DNA of 64,000 nucleotides. Origin: Paraescarpia echinospica (taxonomy: Eukaryota > Annelida > Polychaeta > Sabellida > Siboglinidae). The stretch lies in assembly GCA_020002185.1 (NCBI GenBank), contig CM034543.1, forward strand, positions 55,476,832-55,540,831. Reading direction: 5' to 3'. Below the pieces are notes generated by a model, which had not been told where the DNA came from, did not search any database, and saw nothing but the letters and a program-made list of their open reading frames with translations. A program made the translations under genes and the position numbers. Below, one piece after another: positions 1 to 7,847 of the stretch. Position 1 is the stretch's first letter. Each line of letters opens with the position of its first letter.

Positions 1-479
1 GCCATCTAGTGTACGGAGACCTCGCTAATCCGTGACAGTGATGGAACACGTAACAGTGACCGCAATCTCAAGGATAAATACCAGCGTAACGGGCAGTGTC
101 GCGTTCCCGTTAGCCTATAAATGGACACTAGACCCAAATCGTCGCGAGGTGCTGCCTCTGTGATGCCCCGACCCGAGAGTGTCATTTGCAGATAGACGCA
201 TATGGATGGTCTTATGCTGGCTTGGCCGCGAACACTTCCGCTCGGAGACGGGGACGGTGGCGGGGTGACTGACAATGATCGAGGACGTCGCAATAAGCGG
301 CACTGTGTCGCAACGGCGGAGAGCAGGCCATGCATTATGCACACAGCAGCTGCCCTCGGCCGAAGGACGGGGGATAGGCTGGCCTCGCAGGACCGATTCG
401 TGGTTTCCATCGTCCAACACCAATTATGTAACGCCATTAATTACACCGCCACCGGAGGTCAACGGTTGGGTTGTGCCGC
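1..479. other. Unassigned GC-richer DNA, left edge
   Basis: No recognisable gene. If the receptor gene continues leftward this is intron. ORFs cross it on both strands (minus 6-437, plus 202-717) but show no family motif and look compositional. A perfect 7-bp inverted repeat (taacggg at 87-93, cccgtta at 106-112) lies just before a TATAAA at 116-121, so a decayed promoter or an LTR end is conceivable. I looked for the next receptor exon, which should follow the 68-nt exon on the minus strand, and did not find it here. Confidence 0.4.
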
Positions 480-720
480 TGCATGTGCTTCTATATGTGG
501 CGTGCGTGCCTGTATATGTGCTATATCTGCTTCTATATGTGCCGTTTGTTCCTGTACATGTGCCGTATGCGTCATATGTCCTATTCGTGTGTCATATGTG
601 CTTCTGTATGTGACGAATATGGATATGTATGTGCCGTATGTGCCTGTATATGAGCCGTATGTGACTCTATATTGTGCTATGTACCACGTACACAAACTCC
701 TCTATAAGTGTTTGTAAAGA
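480..720. repeat. Degenerate TATGTG/TGTGCC low-complexity tract
   Basis: Imperfect units built from tatgtgcc, tgtatatg and catatgtg recur roughly every 15-30 bp, giving a strongly alternating pyrimidine-purine texture. Spacing is irregular, so this is an eroded minisatellite rather than a clean array. ORFs over it on both strands have low-complexity translations and are not credible proteins. Confidence 0.6.
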
Positions 721-766
721 TGCGCATGTGTCTTTTATGCATATTATCGTGTGTAGCGAATTGGCC

Positions 767-811
767 GAATGTGTCGAATGTGTCGAATGTGCTGAATGTG
801 CTGAATGTACC
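767..811 (+). repeat. 9-bp tandem repeat, five units
   Basis: Five consecutive 9-bp units: gaatgtgtc twice, gaatgtgct twice, then gaatgtacc. A small minisatellite inside the putative downstream intron. Confidence 0.85.
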
Positions 812-1187
812 TCTTTATGCATATATGCCGTCTGCGCCGTGTGTGTCATGTCTGTCTGTTTAAATTTTTATGTGCCTCGTATTCAACGTGTATGTGTTGC
901 ATGTTAATTGTATACACCTGTGTGTGCCCCTGTATATTTTGATAGCAGTATTGCTCAATTACGCGACATCACACATGAGATGACAACTTATTTTCGTACA
1001 AAATCGTGTGTTTACGTATATCTTTGAATAAACGTTATATCGGCTAATAGGTATGAATGCAAGCAGTAATAACAGCATTGCGGTTAGGAAAACATCCGAA
1101 CATGTTATTACTTACGTAGTTCGTACTCTAGTCGGTGCACAATGTCAGTTGCAAAAGTTGCAGTAAGCTGTAACGAAATGTACTCAC
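812..1187. other. AT-rich intron sequence downstream of the 68-nt exon
   Basis: No coding feature or RNA gene recognised. The right end holds the splice donor of the 68-nt exon: on the minus strand the exon ends in ATG and is followed by gtgagta (1187 down to 1181), a near-perfect U1-complementary donor. Confidence 0.5.
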
Positions 1188-1255
1188 CATGTCAACTTCT
1201 GATATGGAACTGACAGTCGACACAAACATTGTAATCCCCACTTCGACGGGAGGAC
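1188..1255 (-). CDS. Exon (68 nt) of a GABA-A/glycine-type Cys-loop receptor
   Basis: Internal exon of a pentameric ligand-gated anion channel. Joined in phase to the exon at 7848-7969 it reads GPPVEVGITMFV then STVSSISEVDM, matching the family pattern GGPPVEVGVTMYV..SISSxSEVxM of Rdl/GABA-A subunits, the beta1-beta2 part of the extracellular domain. It is preceded by ttgcag and followed by gtgagt. Its 68-nt length with split-glycine phase 1 entry and phase 0 exit equals, as I recall, the homologous exon in vertebrate GABA-A and glycine receptor genes. No stop or frameshift is present. The subunit class (Rdl-like, beta-like or glycine-like) cannot be fixed from this piece. The next exon, expected to begin with a DFT/DYT..YLRQ-type motif, is not in the window. 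Confidence 0.88.
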
Positions 1256-1289
1256 CTGCAATGGTTAGGGTTAGGGTTAGGGTTAGGGT
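1256..1289 (-). promoter_or_regulatory. 3' splice site built on telomeric C-strand repeats
   Basis: On the gene strand the intron ends as repeated ccctaa followed by ccattgcag and then the exon. Each hexamer junction contains CTAAC, a match to the metazoan branch-point consensus (CURAY). Candidate branch adenosines pair with plus positions 1265, 1271, 1277, 1283 and 1289, about 9, 15, 21, 27 and 33 nt from the intron end. CCCTAA contains no AG, so the true acceptor AG is the first one downstream of all these candidates. The C/T-rich repeat would also serve as the pyrimidine tract. Splicing itself is inferred, not shown. Confidence 0.65.
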
Positions 1290-1378
1290 TAGGGTTAGGG
1301 TTAGGGTTAGGGTTAGGGTTAGGGTTAGGGTTAGGGTTAGGGTTAGCGTTAGGGTTAGGGTTAGTGTTAGTGTTAATG
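1265..1378 (+). repeat. Interstitial telomeric repeat (TTAGGG)19
   Basis: Thirteen perfect TTAGGG units (1265-1342) are followed by six more (ttagcg, two ttaggg, two ttagtg, ttaatg). The array is internal, flanked by a receptor exon and a minisatellite, so it is not a chromosome end here. The G-rich strand is plus, so the receptor transcript (minus) would carry CCCUAA repeats and the G-rich strand would be the template, able to form G-quadruplexes. Mutation is confined to the right side, so the exon-proximal side is the homogeneous one. Confidence 0.97.
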
Positions 1379-1452
1379 TGTGCATGGCAAGTTAGTATTT
1401 TGGATAGTTGCGTTCCACAGAAAGGTGTAAAGATGTCTGCAACAAACAGTGC
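1379..1452. other. Short unique spacer between telomeric array and minisatellite
   Basis: About 74 bp of non-repetitive sequence, including caacaaacagtgcac leading into the first 36-bp unit. Nothing else recognised. Confidence 0.5.
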
Positions 1453-3005
1453 ACACAATTATGTGTGGACACAAGCAAACAAGAACACCCACAATTATGT
1501 GTAGACACAAGCAAACAAGAACACACACAATTATGTGTAGACACAAGCAAACAAGAACTCACACAATTATGTGTAGACACAAGCAAACAAGAACACACAC
1601 AATTATGTGTAGACACAAGCAAACAAGAACACACACAATTATGTGTAGACACAAGCAAACAAGAACACACACAATTATGTGTAGACACAAGCAAACAAGA
1701 ACACACACAATTATGTGTAGACACAAGCAAACAAGAACACACACAATTATGTGTAGACACAAGCAAACAAGAACTCACACAATTATGTGTAGACACAAGC
1801 AAACAAAAACACACACAATTATGTGTAGACACAAGCAAACAAGAACACACACAATTATGTGTAGACACAAGCAAACAAGAACACACACAATTATGTGTAG
1901 ACACAAGCAAACAAGAACACACACAATTATGTGTAGACACAAGCAAACAAGAACACACACAATTATGTGTAGACACAAGCAAACAAGAACACACACAATT
2001 ATGTGTAGACACAAGCAAACAAGAACACACACAATTATGTGTAGACACAAGCAAACAAGAACACACACAATTATGTGTAGACACAAGCAAACAAGAACAC
2101 ACACAATTATGTGTAGACACAAGCAAACAAGAACACACACAATTATGTGTAGACACAAGCAAACAAGAACTCACACAATTATGTGTAGACACAAGCAAAC
2201 AAAAACACACACAATTATGTGTAGACACAAGCAAACAAGAACACACACAATTATGTGTAGACACAAGCAAACAAGAACACACACAATTATGTGTAGACAC
2301 AAGCAAACAAGAACACACACAATTATGTGTAGACACAAGCAAACAAGAACACACACAATTATGTGTAGACACAAGCAAACAAGAACACACACAATTATGT
2401 GTAGACACAAGCAAACAAGAACACACACAATTATGTGTAGACACAAGCAAACAAGAACACACACAATTATGTGTAGACACAAGCAAACAAGAACATACAC
2501 AATTATGTGTAGACACAAGCAAACAAGAACACACACAATTATGTGTAGACACAAGCAAACAAGAACACACACAATTATGTGTAGACACAAGCAAACAAGA
2601 ACTCACACAATTATGTGTAGACACAAGCAAACAAGAACACACACAATTATGTGTAGACACAAGCAAACAAGAACACACACAATTATGTGTAGACAAAAGC
2701 AAACAAGAACACACACAATTATGTGTAGACACAAGCAAACAAGAACACACACAATTATGTGTAGACACAAGCAAACAAGAACACACACAATTATGTGTAG
2801 ACACAAGCAAACAAGAACACGCACAATTATGTGTAGACACAAGCAAACAAGAACTCACACAATTATGTGTAGACACAAGCAAACAAGAACACACACAATT
2901 ATGTGTAGACACAAGCAAACAAGAACACACACAATTATGTGTAGACACAAGCAAACAAGAACACACACAATTATGTGTAGACACAAGCAAACAAGAACAC
3001 ACAAT
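1453..3005 (+). repeat. 36-bp minisatellite, left array (about 43 units)
   Basis: Tandem 36-bp units (for example 1633-1668 and 1669-1704) that begin acacaattatgtgtagac and continue acaagcaaacaagaacac. Each unit carries a small inverted repeat, ACACA-ATTA-TGTGT. Variants are few and recurrent: gaactc for gaacac, caaaaac for caagaac, acatac, acgcac. The period is a multiple of three and the only stop triplet per unit is one TAG on plus and one TAA on minus, so four frames stay open for hundreds of codons (12-residue peptide repeat QLCVDTSKQEHT on plus). Openness in both strands and several frames argues against coding. Lies in the receptor intron. Confidence 0.95.
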
Positions 3006-3270
3006 TATGTGTGAGCCTGAAACAAACAGAACACACACAATTATGTGTAGACACAAACAAACAGAACACACAATTATGTGTGAACTACAAACCATCACAC
3101 ACAATTATGTGTAGACACAAGAAGCAAAAACAAGAACACACACAATTATGTGTAGACACAAACAAACAAGAACTCACACAGTGTGTGTGAGCCACAAACA
3201 AACAGAACACACAATTGTGTGTAGACACAAGCAAACAAACTTTACACACAATTGTATTGAACACAAACAA
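3006..3270 (+). repeat. Degenerate core of the 36-bp minisatellite
   Basis: About seven diverged units of variable length, with variants such as gtgtgagcctgaaac, gaactacaaaccatc, acacaagaagcaaaaac and ttgtattgaac. It separates two highly homogenised arrays and breaks the 36-bp phase, so it is probably the oldest part or a boundary that resisted homogenisation. Confidence 0.85.
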
Positions 3271-4778
3271 ACAAGAACACACACAATTATGTGTAGACAC
3301 AAGCAAACAAGAACACACACAATTATGTGTAGACACAAGCAAACAAGAACATACACAATTATGTGTAGACACAAGCAAACAAGAACACACACAATTATGT
3401 GTAGACACAAGCAAACAAGAACTCACACAATTATGTGTAGACACAAGCAAACAAGAACACACACAATTATGTGTAGACACAAGCAAACAAGAACACACAC
3501 AATTATGTGTAGACACAAGCAAACAAGAACACACACAATTATGTGTAGACACAAGCAAACAAGAACACACACAATTATGTAGTACACAATTATGTGTAGA
3601 CACAAGCAAACAAGAACACACACAATTATGTGTAGACACAAGCAAACAAGAACACACACAATTATGTGTAGACACAAGCAAACAAGAACACACACAATTA
3701 TGTGTAGACACAAGCAAACAAGAACTCACACAATTATGTGTAGACACAAGCAAACAAGAACACACACAATTATGTGTAGACACAAGCAAACAAGAACACA
3801 CACAATTATGTGTAGACACAAGCAAACAAGAACACACACAATTATGTGTAGACACAAGCAAACAAGAACACACACAATTATGTGTAGACACAAGCAAACA
3901 AGAACACACACAATTATGTGTAGACACAAGCAAACAAGAACACACACAATTATGTGTAGACACAAGCAAACAAGAACACACACAATTATGTGTAGACACA
4001 AGCAAACAAGAACACACACAATTATGTGTAGACACAAGCAAACAAGAACACACACAATTATGTGTAGACACAAGCAAACAAGAACACACACAATTATGTG
4101 TAGACACAAGCAAACAAGAACACACACAATTATGTGTAGACACAAGCAAACAAGAACACACACAATTATGTGTAGACACAAGCAAACAAGAACACACACA
4201 ATTATGTGTAGACACAAGCAAACAAGAACACACACAATTATGTGTAGACACAAGCAAACAAGAACTCACACAATTATATGTAGACACAAGCAAACAAGAA
4301 CACACACAATTATGTGTAGACACAAGCAAACAAGAACACACACAATTATGTGTAGACACAAGCAAACAAGAACACGCACAATTATGTGTAGACACAAGCA
4401 AACAAGAACTCACACAATTATGTGTAGACACAAGCAAACAAGAACACACACAATTATGTGTAGACACAAGCAAACAAGAACACACACAATTATGTGTAGA
4501 CACAAGCAAACAAGAACACACACAATTATGTGTAGACACAAGCAAACAAGAACACACACAATTATGTGTAGACACAAGCAAACAAGAACACACACAATTA
4601 TGTGTAGACACAAGCAAACAAGAACACACACAATTATGTGTAGACACAAGCAAACAAGAACACACACAATTATGTGTAGACACAAGCAAACAAGAACACA
4701 CACAATTATGTGTAGACACAAGCAAACAAGAACACACACAATTATGTGTAGACACAAGCAAACAAGAACACACACAAT
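3271..4778 (+). repeat. 36-bp minisatellite, right array (about 42 units)
   Basis: Same unit as the left array, with the same rare variants in similar order: the pair acgcac then aactcac occurs near 2818-2856 and again near 4374-4412, and the acatac variant near 2494 and 3351. This indicates block duplication between the halves. A partial-unit insertion near 3578-3590 (tatgtagtacacaattatg) disturbs the period once. The array ends abruptly at the CA/CG-rich tract. Confidence 0.95.
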
Positions 4779-4872
4779 CACACATGAGAGTGTACGCTCG
4801 TATAGACCCATCCGCGCACACGCACACGCGCACACGCGCACACGCGCACACGCGCACACGCGCACACACGTG
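4779..4872 (+). repeat. CGCACA-rich microsatellite with 60-bp alternating tract
   Basis: From 4813 to 4872 the sequence is a perfect pyrimidine-purine alternation of 60 bp (CG and CA steps, ending CGTG), a classic Z-DNA-forming composition. The preceding bases 4779-4812 are a short unique junction with the minisatellite. Confidence 0.85.
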
Positions 4873-5213
4873 GAGTCTCGTGCGCGCACAAGCGCACATG
4901 CACGCACACACTCACTCAATGCACGCTCGTGCTCACGCACGCACACACACCATACAAAGGCGCCCGCACGCACGCACGCTGGCATGCAAACTATGAAATA
5001 CTACACACTTACGTACACCCTGATACGCATCCGCACACAGGCAAGCACATGCACATACGCATGCGTACTCGCACATGTTCACAAACACACACACGCACAC
5101 CCACACGCACATACACACACTTTTACGCGCGCACACACGCACACGTGCACACGCGCACACGCGCACACGCAAACACACGCACACACGCAAACACGCACAC
5201 ACACGCACACACT
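4873..5213 (+). repeat. CA/CG-rich simple repeat
   Basis: Imperfect cacg/caca simple repeat with short unique interruptions around 4980-5040. A second perfect alternating pyrimidine-purine run covers 5124-5171 (48 bp). ORFs across it are composed of His/Thr/Arg/Ala or Val/Cys repeats and are compositional. Confidence 0.85.
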
Positions 5214-5480
5214 AGATACATTTCACCATAATTATTATAAAATCATTCAAAATGAACCTTTTTTTTCCCAATTTTAATTAAATAAACTCCCAAAATAGTG
5301 TCCTGATGTTCAACTAATTTTTAACCTCCTCCGTCACCCTGTTCAAGGCCCCTTTAGTTAGCGCTTTTCTGTACATTTTCTGCATAGTTTCTTGTAACAT
5401 CGCAGGTAGCACTACTAGGATTTAGCATGGCGCGTATCTATGCGGGTTGGTGTTTCGGGCCGTACCTAAAATCGCAATCG
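5214..5480. other. AT-rich unique intron DNA
   Basis: Includes a T-run at 5258-5266 and otherwise unremarkable sequence. No gene, RNA or repeat unit recognised. Confidence 0.5.
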
Positions 5481-5897
5481 CGGAATTTAATATATCTTTA
5501 TATCACCGTAAAGACAATAATCTACAAATGTGTCGCTGGATGCACACAAGATTTTGTTTCTTTTATGAGTTATTGCCGTTTGAAAATTGCGAATATTCAA
5601 GCTTGCAATGGGGTTTAATATTTTTTGATACCATAGTAATGGTAATAACCGTATCTACAAATATGCCGCTGGGTGTACCCATGATTTGTTTTTAGTTTTT
5701 GCATCATTGCCGTTTGGACATCATAAATGCTTAATCCTGGAATGTATACGCGGTAGCGGATATAATGCAATATTGAACATTCGCAATGTTCAAACGGCAA
5801 TAACTCACAAAGCTAAGACAATTCTTGTGTACATCCAGCGACAAACTTGTAGATAAGATTGTTATATTTACGGTGATATAAAAATATAAAATTCCGC
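5481..5897. mobile_element. Fold-back (inverted-repeat) element, MITE-like
   Basis: A left arm (about 5481-5607) and right arm (about 5766-5897) are imperfect inverted copies of each other. Both contain gcggaatttt/a, ttatatcaccgtaaa, a tctacaa..tgtcgctgga stretch, gagttattgccgtttga and attgcgaat.ttcaa when read outward-in. The centre (about 5640-5735) carries a third copy in the left-arm orientation (accgtatctacaaatatgcc, then cattgccgtttgg). Arms of about 125 bp around a related core suggest a non-autonomous fold-back or MITE-type element. I see no transposase and cannot define target-site duplications. The right arm also holds a perfect hairpin gaacatt-cgc-aatgttc (5775-5791). It abuts the 3' end of the LINE remnant. 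Confidence 0.75.
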
Positions 5898-5934
5898 CAT
5901 TACAATGCCATGTACAGGATGAAACAACAGGCCG

Positions 5935-6351
5935 CATCGCACAATCATCAGATAATCTTTCATTCATTCATTCACAGGCCTTTGTGAAAATGAGAACTTT
6001 CTTACGTCTAATCTACACTGCTCCTTTACTAATGTAACTTCATGTCCTCTAGTCTTTCTATCTTTCTTAACTGAAAAAAACATATTTCTATCAATATTTT
6101 CATAACCATTCAATATTTTAAACACTTCTATCTGATCACCTCTCAATCTCCTGGTCTCTAGTGTTATTAAACCGCATTCTTTTAGGCGTTTTTCATAACT
6201 AAGATCCCTCAGTTTTTGTATCATTTTAGTCGCTCTCCTCTGTACTCTTTCTAGCATATCTATGTACTTCTTGCGGTATGGCCTCCATGCTTGTATACAA
6301 TATTCTAAATGAGGCCTAACTATTGTTTTGTACAGCGGTATTATTAGTTTT
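5935..6351 (-). pseudogene. LINE ORF2 fragment: region C-terminal to reverse transcriptase
   Basis: After a one-base loss in the A-run near 6348-6354, the frame resumes with LIIPLYKTIVRPHLEYCIQA then WRPYRKK and MLERVQRRATKMI, continuing to RRLRGDQIEVFKILNGYENI. This is the typical conserved segment just downstream of the RT domain in CR1/Jockey-type elements, including the LEYCIQAW motif. Around 5950-5975 a GAAT microsatellite (tcattcattcattca on plus) shifts frame again after VNE. A short LSDDCA continuation is visible, then homology is lost near 5935. Confidence 0.88.
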
Positions 6352-6997
6352 TTTCTTTATATGCTATATTTCGCCTAATCAATCCAAGGATTTGATTTCC
6401 TTTTGAAGCTGCAATTCCACATTGCTCTGAAACCTTCATGTCAGCACTAATTGTCAGCCCTAAGTCTTTTTCTTTTACAGTAGTATTTAGTGCAGTTCCC
6501 CCCATTGTATATTCTACATATTCGTTCCCATGTCCTGTGTGAAGGCATTTACATTTCCCAAAATTGAACAACATTTGACACTTTTCAGACCATTTGATCA
6601 ACCTATCAAGATCATCTTGTAAATGCTGTCTATCTCCATCACTTCTAAGCACTTTTGTATCATCTGCAAATATCAACACCTTGCTAGCTATATCATCGTC
6701 CAAATCGTTTATATATATTAAGAATAATATAGGTCCCAGTACTGATCCCAGTGGAACCCTACTCAAAACTGATTTCCAGTTTGAAGCCTCCTCATCAACA
6801 ACTACCCGTTGTCTTCTGTCAATCAGCCATTTTTCTATCCAGTTAATTATACCATTTCCTATGCCATGGACCTTTAGTTTAAGCAGTAATCTCTGATGTG
6901 GCACTTTGTCGAAAGCTTTTTGAAAATCTAAGTAGATGATATCTACTGGTGATCCATCATCTACCCACATAGTGATATCTTCCAAAAAACATAACAT
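6344..6997 (-). pseudogene. LINE ORF2 fragment: reverse transcriptase palm
   Basis: A 217-codon open segment carrying the core of a non-LTR reverse transcriptase. Catalytic motif A is YLDFQKAFDKVPH (Asp at residue 24 of the segment), motif B is SRVPLGSVLGPILFLIY (residues 79-95), and motif C is FADD (residues 110-113). The three catalytic aspartates are kept, but motif B departs from the usual GVPQGSVLGP (Arg80 and Leu83 where Gly and Gln are normal). After FADDTK a few residues are missing before SDGD. Not functional alone: it lacks the fingers at the N-terminal side and the thumb, and opens at an internal Met because of an upstream frame break. Confidence 0.93.
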
Positions 6998-7002
6998 ATT
7001 TG

Positions 7003-7250
7003 TTAAGCTTTTAGAAACCCATGTTGAGATGGGTTTATCAAGTTATGTTTAACAAGAAAATCCACCATGTGATCTTTAATTAGGCTTTCTAATAATTTAC
7101 AAATCACCGATGTTAAACTAACTAGTCTATAATTATTTGACTTGTTTCTCGAACCTTTTTTGAATAACGGTATAATGTTTGCTTCTTTCCATTCTAAAGG
7201 AACAACTTCCTCTTCTAATGGCAAGTTTAAAACTGTTACAAGTGGTATGC
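7003..7250 (-). pseudogene. LINE ORF2 fragment: RT N-terminal fingers
   Basis: Reads ISIPLVTVLNLPLEEEVVPL, then WKEANIIPLFKKGSRN..NNYR, SLTSVICKLLESLIKDHM and NPSQHGFLKA, i.e. RT motifs 0-2 of a Jockey/CR1-type LINE. It ends with a stop where the family normally continues with a SCLTN motif, which reappears in another frame (KSLTN). The segment is also joined to the upstream fragment across a deletion near 7250 that removed the part between the linker and this region. Coding continues upstream of the first Met (7224) to about 7250. Confidence 0.88.
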
Positions 7251-7684
7251 TAATTTGTTCTTTCTGGGGTTACAATTAACTGTCTTAAATAGTCTGATTC
7301 TGCCCCCTTGAACTTAGCCTCTGGTACTGGCAGTGAACTAGTGTCTTCTCTGATAAACACTGAACTAAAATACTCATTCAGGTCTTCTGCCATCAAGAAT
7401 CCTTCTGGTATTATATTTCCAGCACTATCTTCTAGAGGACCGACCTTATCCTGAACTTTCTGTTTGCTTCGAACATACGCATAAACACTCTTGCTGTCAT
7501 CTTTTATATTACAAGCTAATTTATGTTCATAGCTTCTCTTTGAATTTCTAATTTCAGCTGTAGCTTGGTTTAGTGCTTCTTTATAAATGTTGTAGTCTTC
7601 GTCATTTCCAGTACGTCTATATGACTTCCACATCATTTGTTTATACTTAATTTCTCTAATGGCTTCTTTCGATAAGTGTTTCAT
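7250..7684 (-). pseudogene. LINE ORF2 fragment: linker before reverse transcriptase
   Basis: A 144-codon open segment typical of the region between endonuclease and RT in CR1/Jockey elements: KEAIREIKYKQMMWKSYRRT, ALNQATAEIRNSKRSYEHKL, SVYAYVRSKQKV and the EYFSSVF motif. Upstream on the minus strand another frame carries IDWNNTLKNKN (about 7705-7738), showing that the element extends past 7684 with a frame break and deletion near 7683. It ends at a stop (..ERTN) created by the deletion near 7250. Confidence 0.9.
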
Positions 7685-7717
7685 TTTGGACCGTTTCCCG
7701 TGTTTTTATTCTTTAGT

Positions 7718-7760
7718 GTGTTATTCCAGTCTATTTTTGCTAAATAGACTGGAATAACAC
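7718..7760. repeat. Perfect 19-bp hairpin at the LINE 5' boundary
   Basis: gtgttattccagtctattt (7718-7736) and its exact reverse complement (7742-7760) flank a 5-base loop (ttgct). Imperfect pairing continues outward to about 30 bp per arm (attctttagt against attgaagaat). Both arms encode the LINE peptide IDWNNTLKNK, one on each strand, so the right arm is a second, inverted fragment of the same retrotransposon. Confidence 0.9.
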
Positions 7761-7780
7761 ATTGAAGAATAAGACAGTTT

Positions 7781-7830
7781 ACGTATATGAAGTTTCAAAG
7801 ACATTACGTATATGAAGTTTCAAAGACATT
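7781..7830 (+). repeat. 25-bp perfect tandem duplication
   Basis: Two exact copies (7781-7805, 7806-7830) of a 25-bp unit beginning acgtatatgaagtttcaaag. It lies 18 bp from the receptor exon, just inside the intron past its splice donor, and next to the inverted LINE fragment. Confidence 0.95.
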
Positions 7831-7847
7831 CTTTAGCATTACCTTAC

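Larger units (their letters stand above)
5915..7736 (-). mobile_element. Decayed non-LTR retrotransposon (CR1/Jockey-like LINE)
   Basis: A LINE remnant reading right to left on the minus strand, in the same sense as the receptor gene whose intron holds it. In order it contains the pre-RT linker (IDWNNTLKNKN.. near 7705-7738, then 7250-7684), RT N-terminal part (7003-7250), RT palm (6344-6997) and the post-RT region (about 5935-6345). The endonuclease domain is absent and no poly-A or short-repeat tail is seen, so both ends are truncated. At least five frame breaks or internal deletions separate the pieces (near 7683, 7250, 7008, 6350 and 5970). The wording of the RT motifs resembles CR1/Rex1/L2-type families in the Jockey superfamily. 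The exact clade is not resolved. Confidence 0.92.

Noticed and set aside
6..717. ORFs of 143 and 171 codons on opposite strands
   Set aside because: They overlap, continue into low-complexity sequence and show no family motif.
1..1187. Next receptor exon downstream of the 68-nt exon
   Set aside because: No minus-strand stretch resembles the expected DFT/DYT..RQ.W exon start; the region is low-complexity.
1265..1378. True chromosome end
   Set aside because: The TTAGGG array is short (114 bp), abuts a receptor exon, and is followed by more than 60 kb of other DNA in the direction where a telomere would end.
1408..4996. Very long ORFs (500-608 codons) on both strands over the 36-bp repeat
   Set aside because: Each 36-bp unit has one stop triplet per strand and a length divisible by three, so four frames are open by construction; no start context, domain or single-frame preference is visible.
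5427..5967. Small ORFs of 60-82 codons around 5.4-6.0 kb
   Set aside because: They lie in the fold-back element arms and LINE edge and have no protein similarity I recognise.
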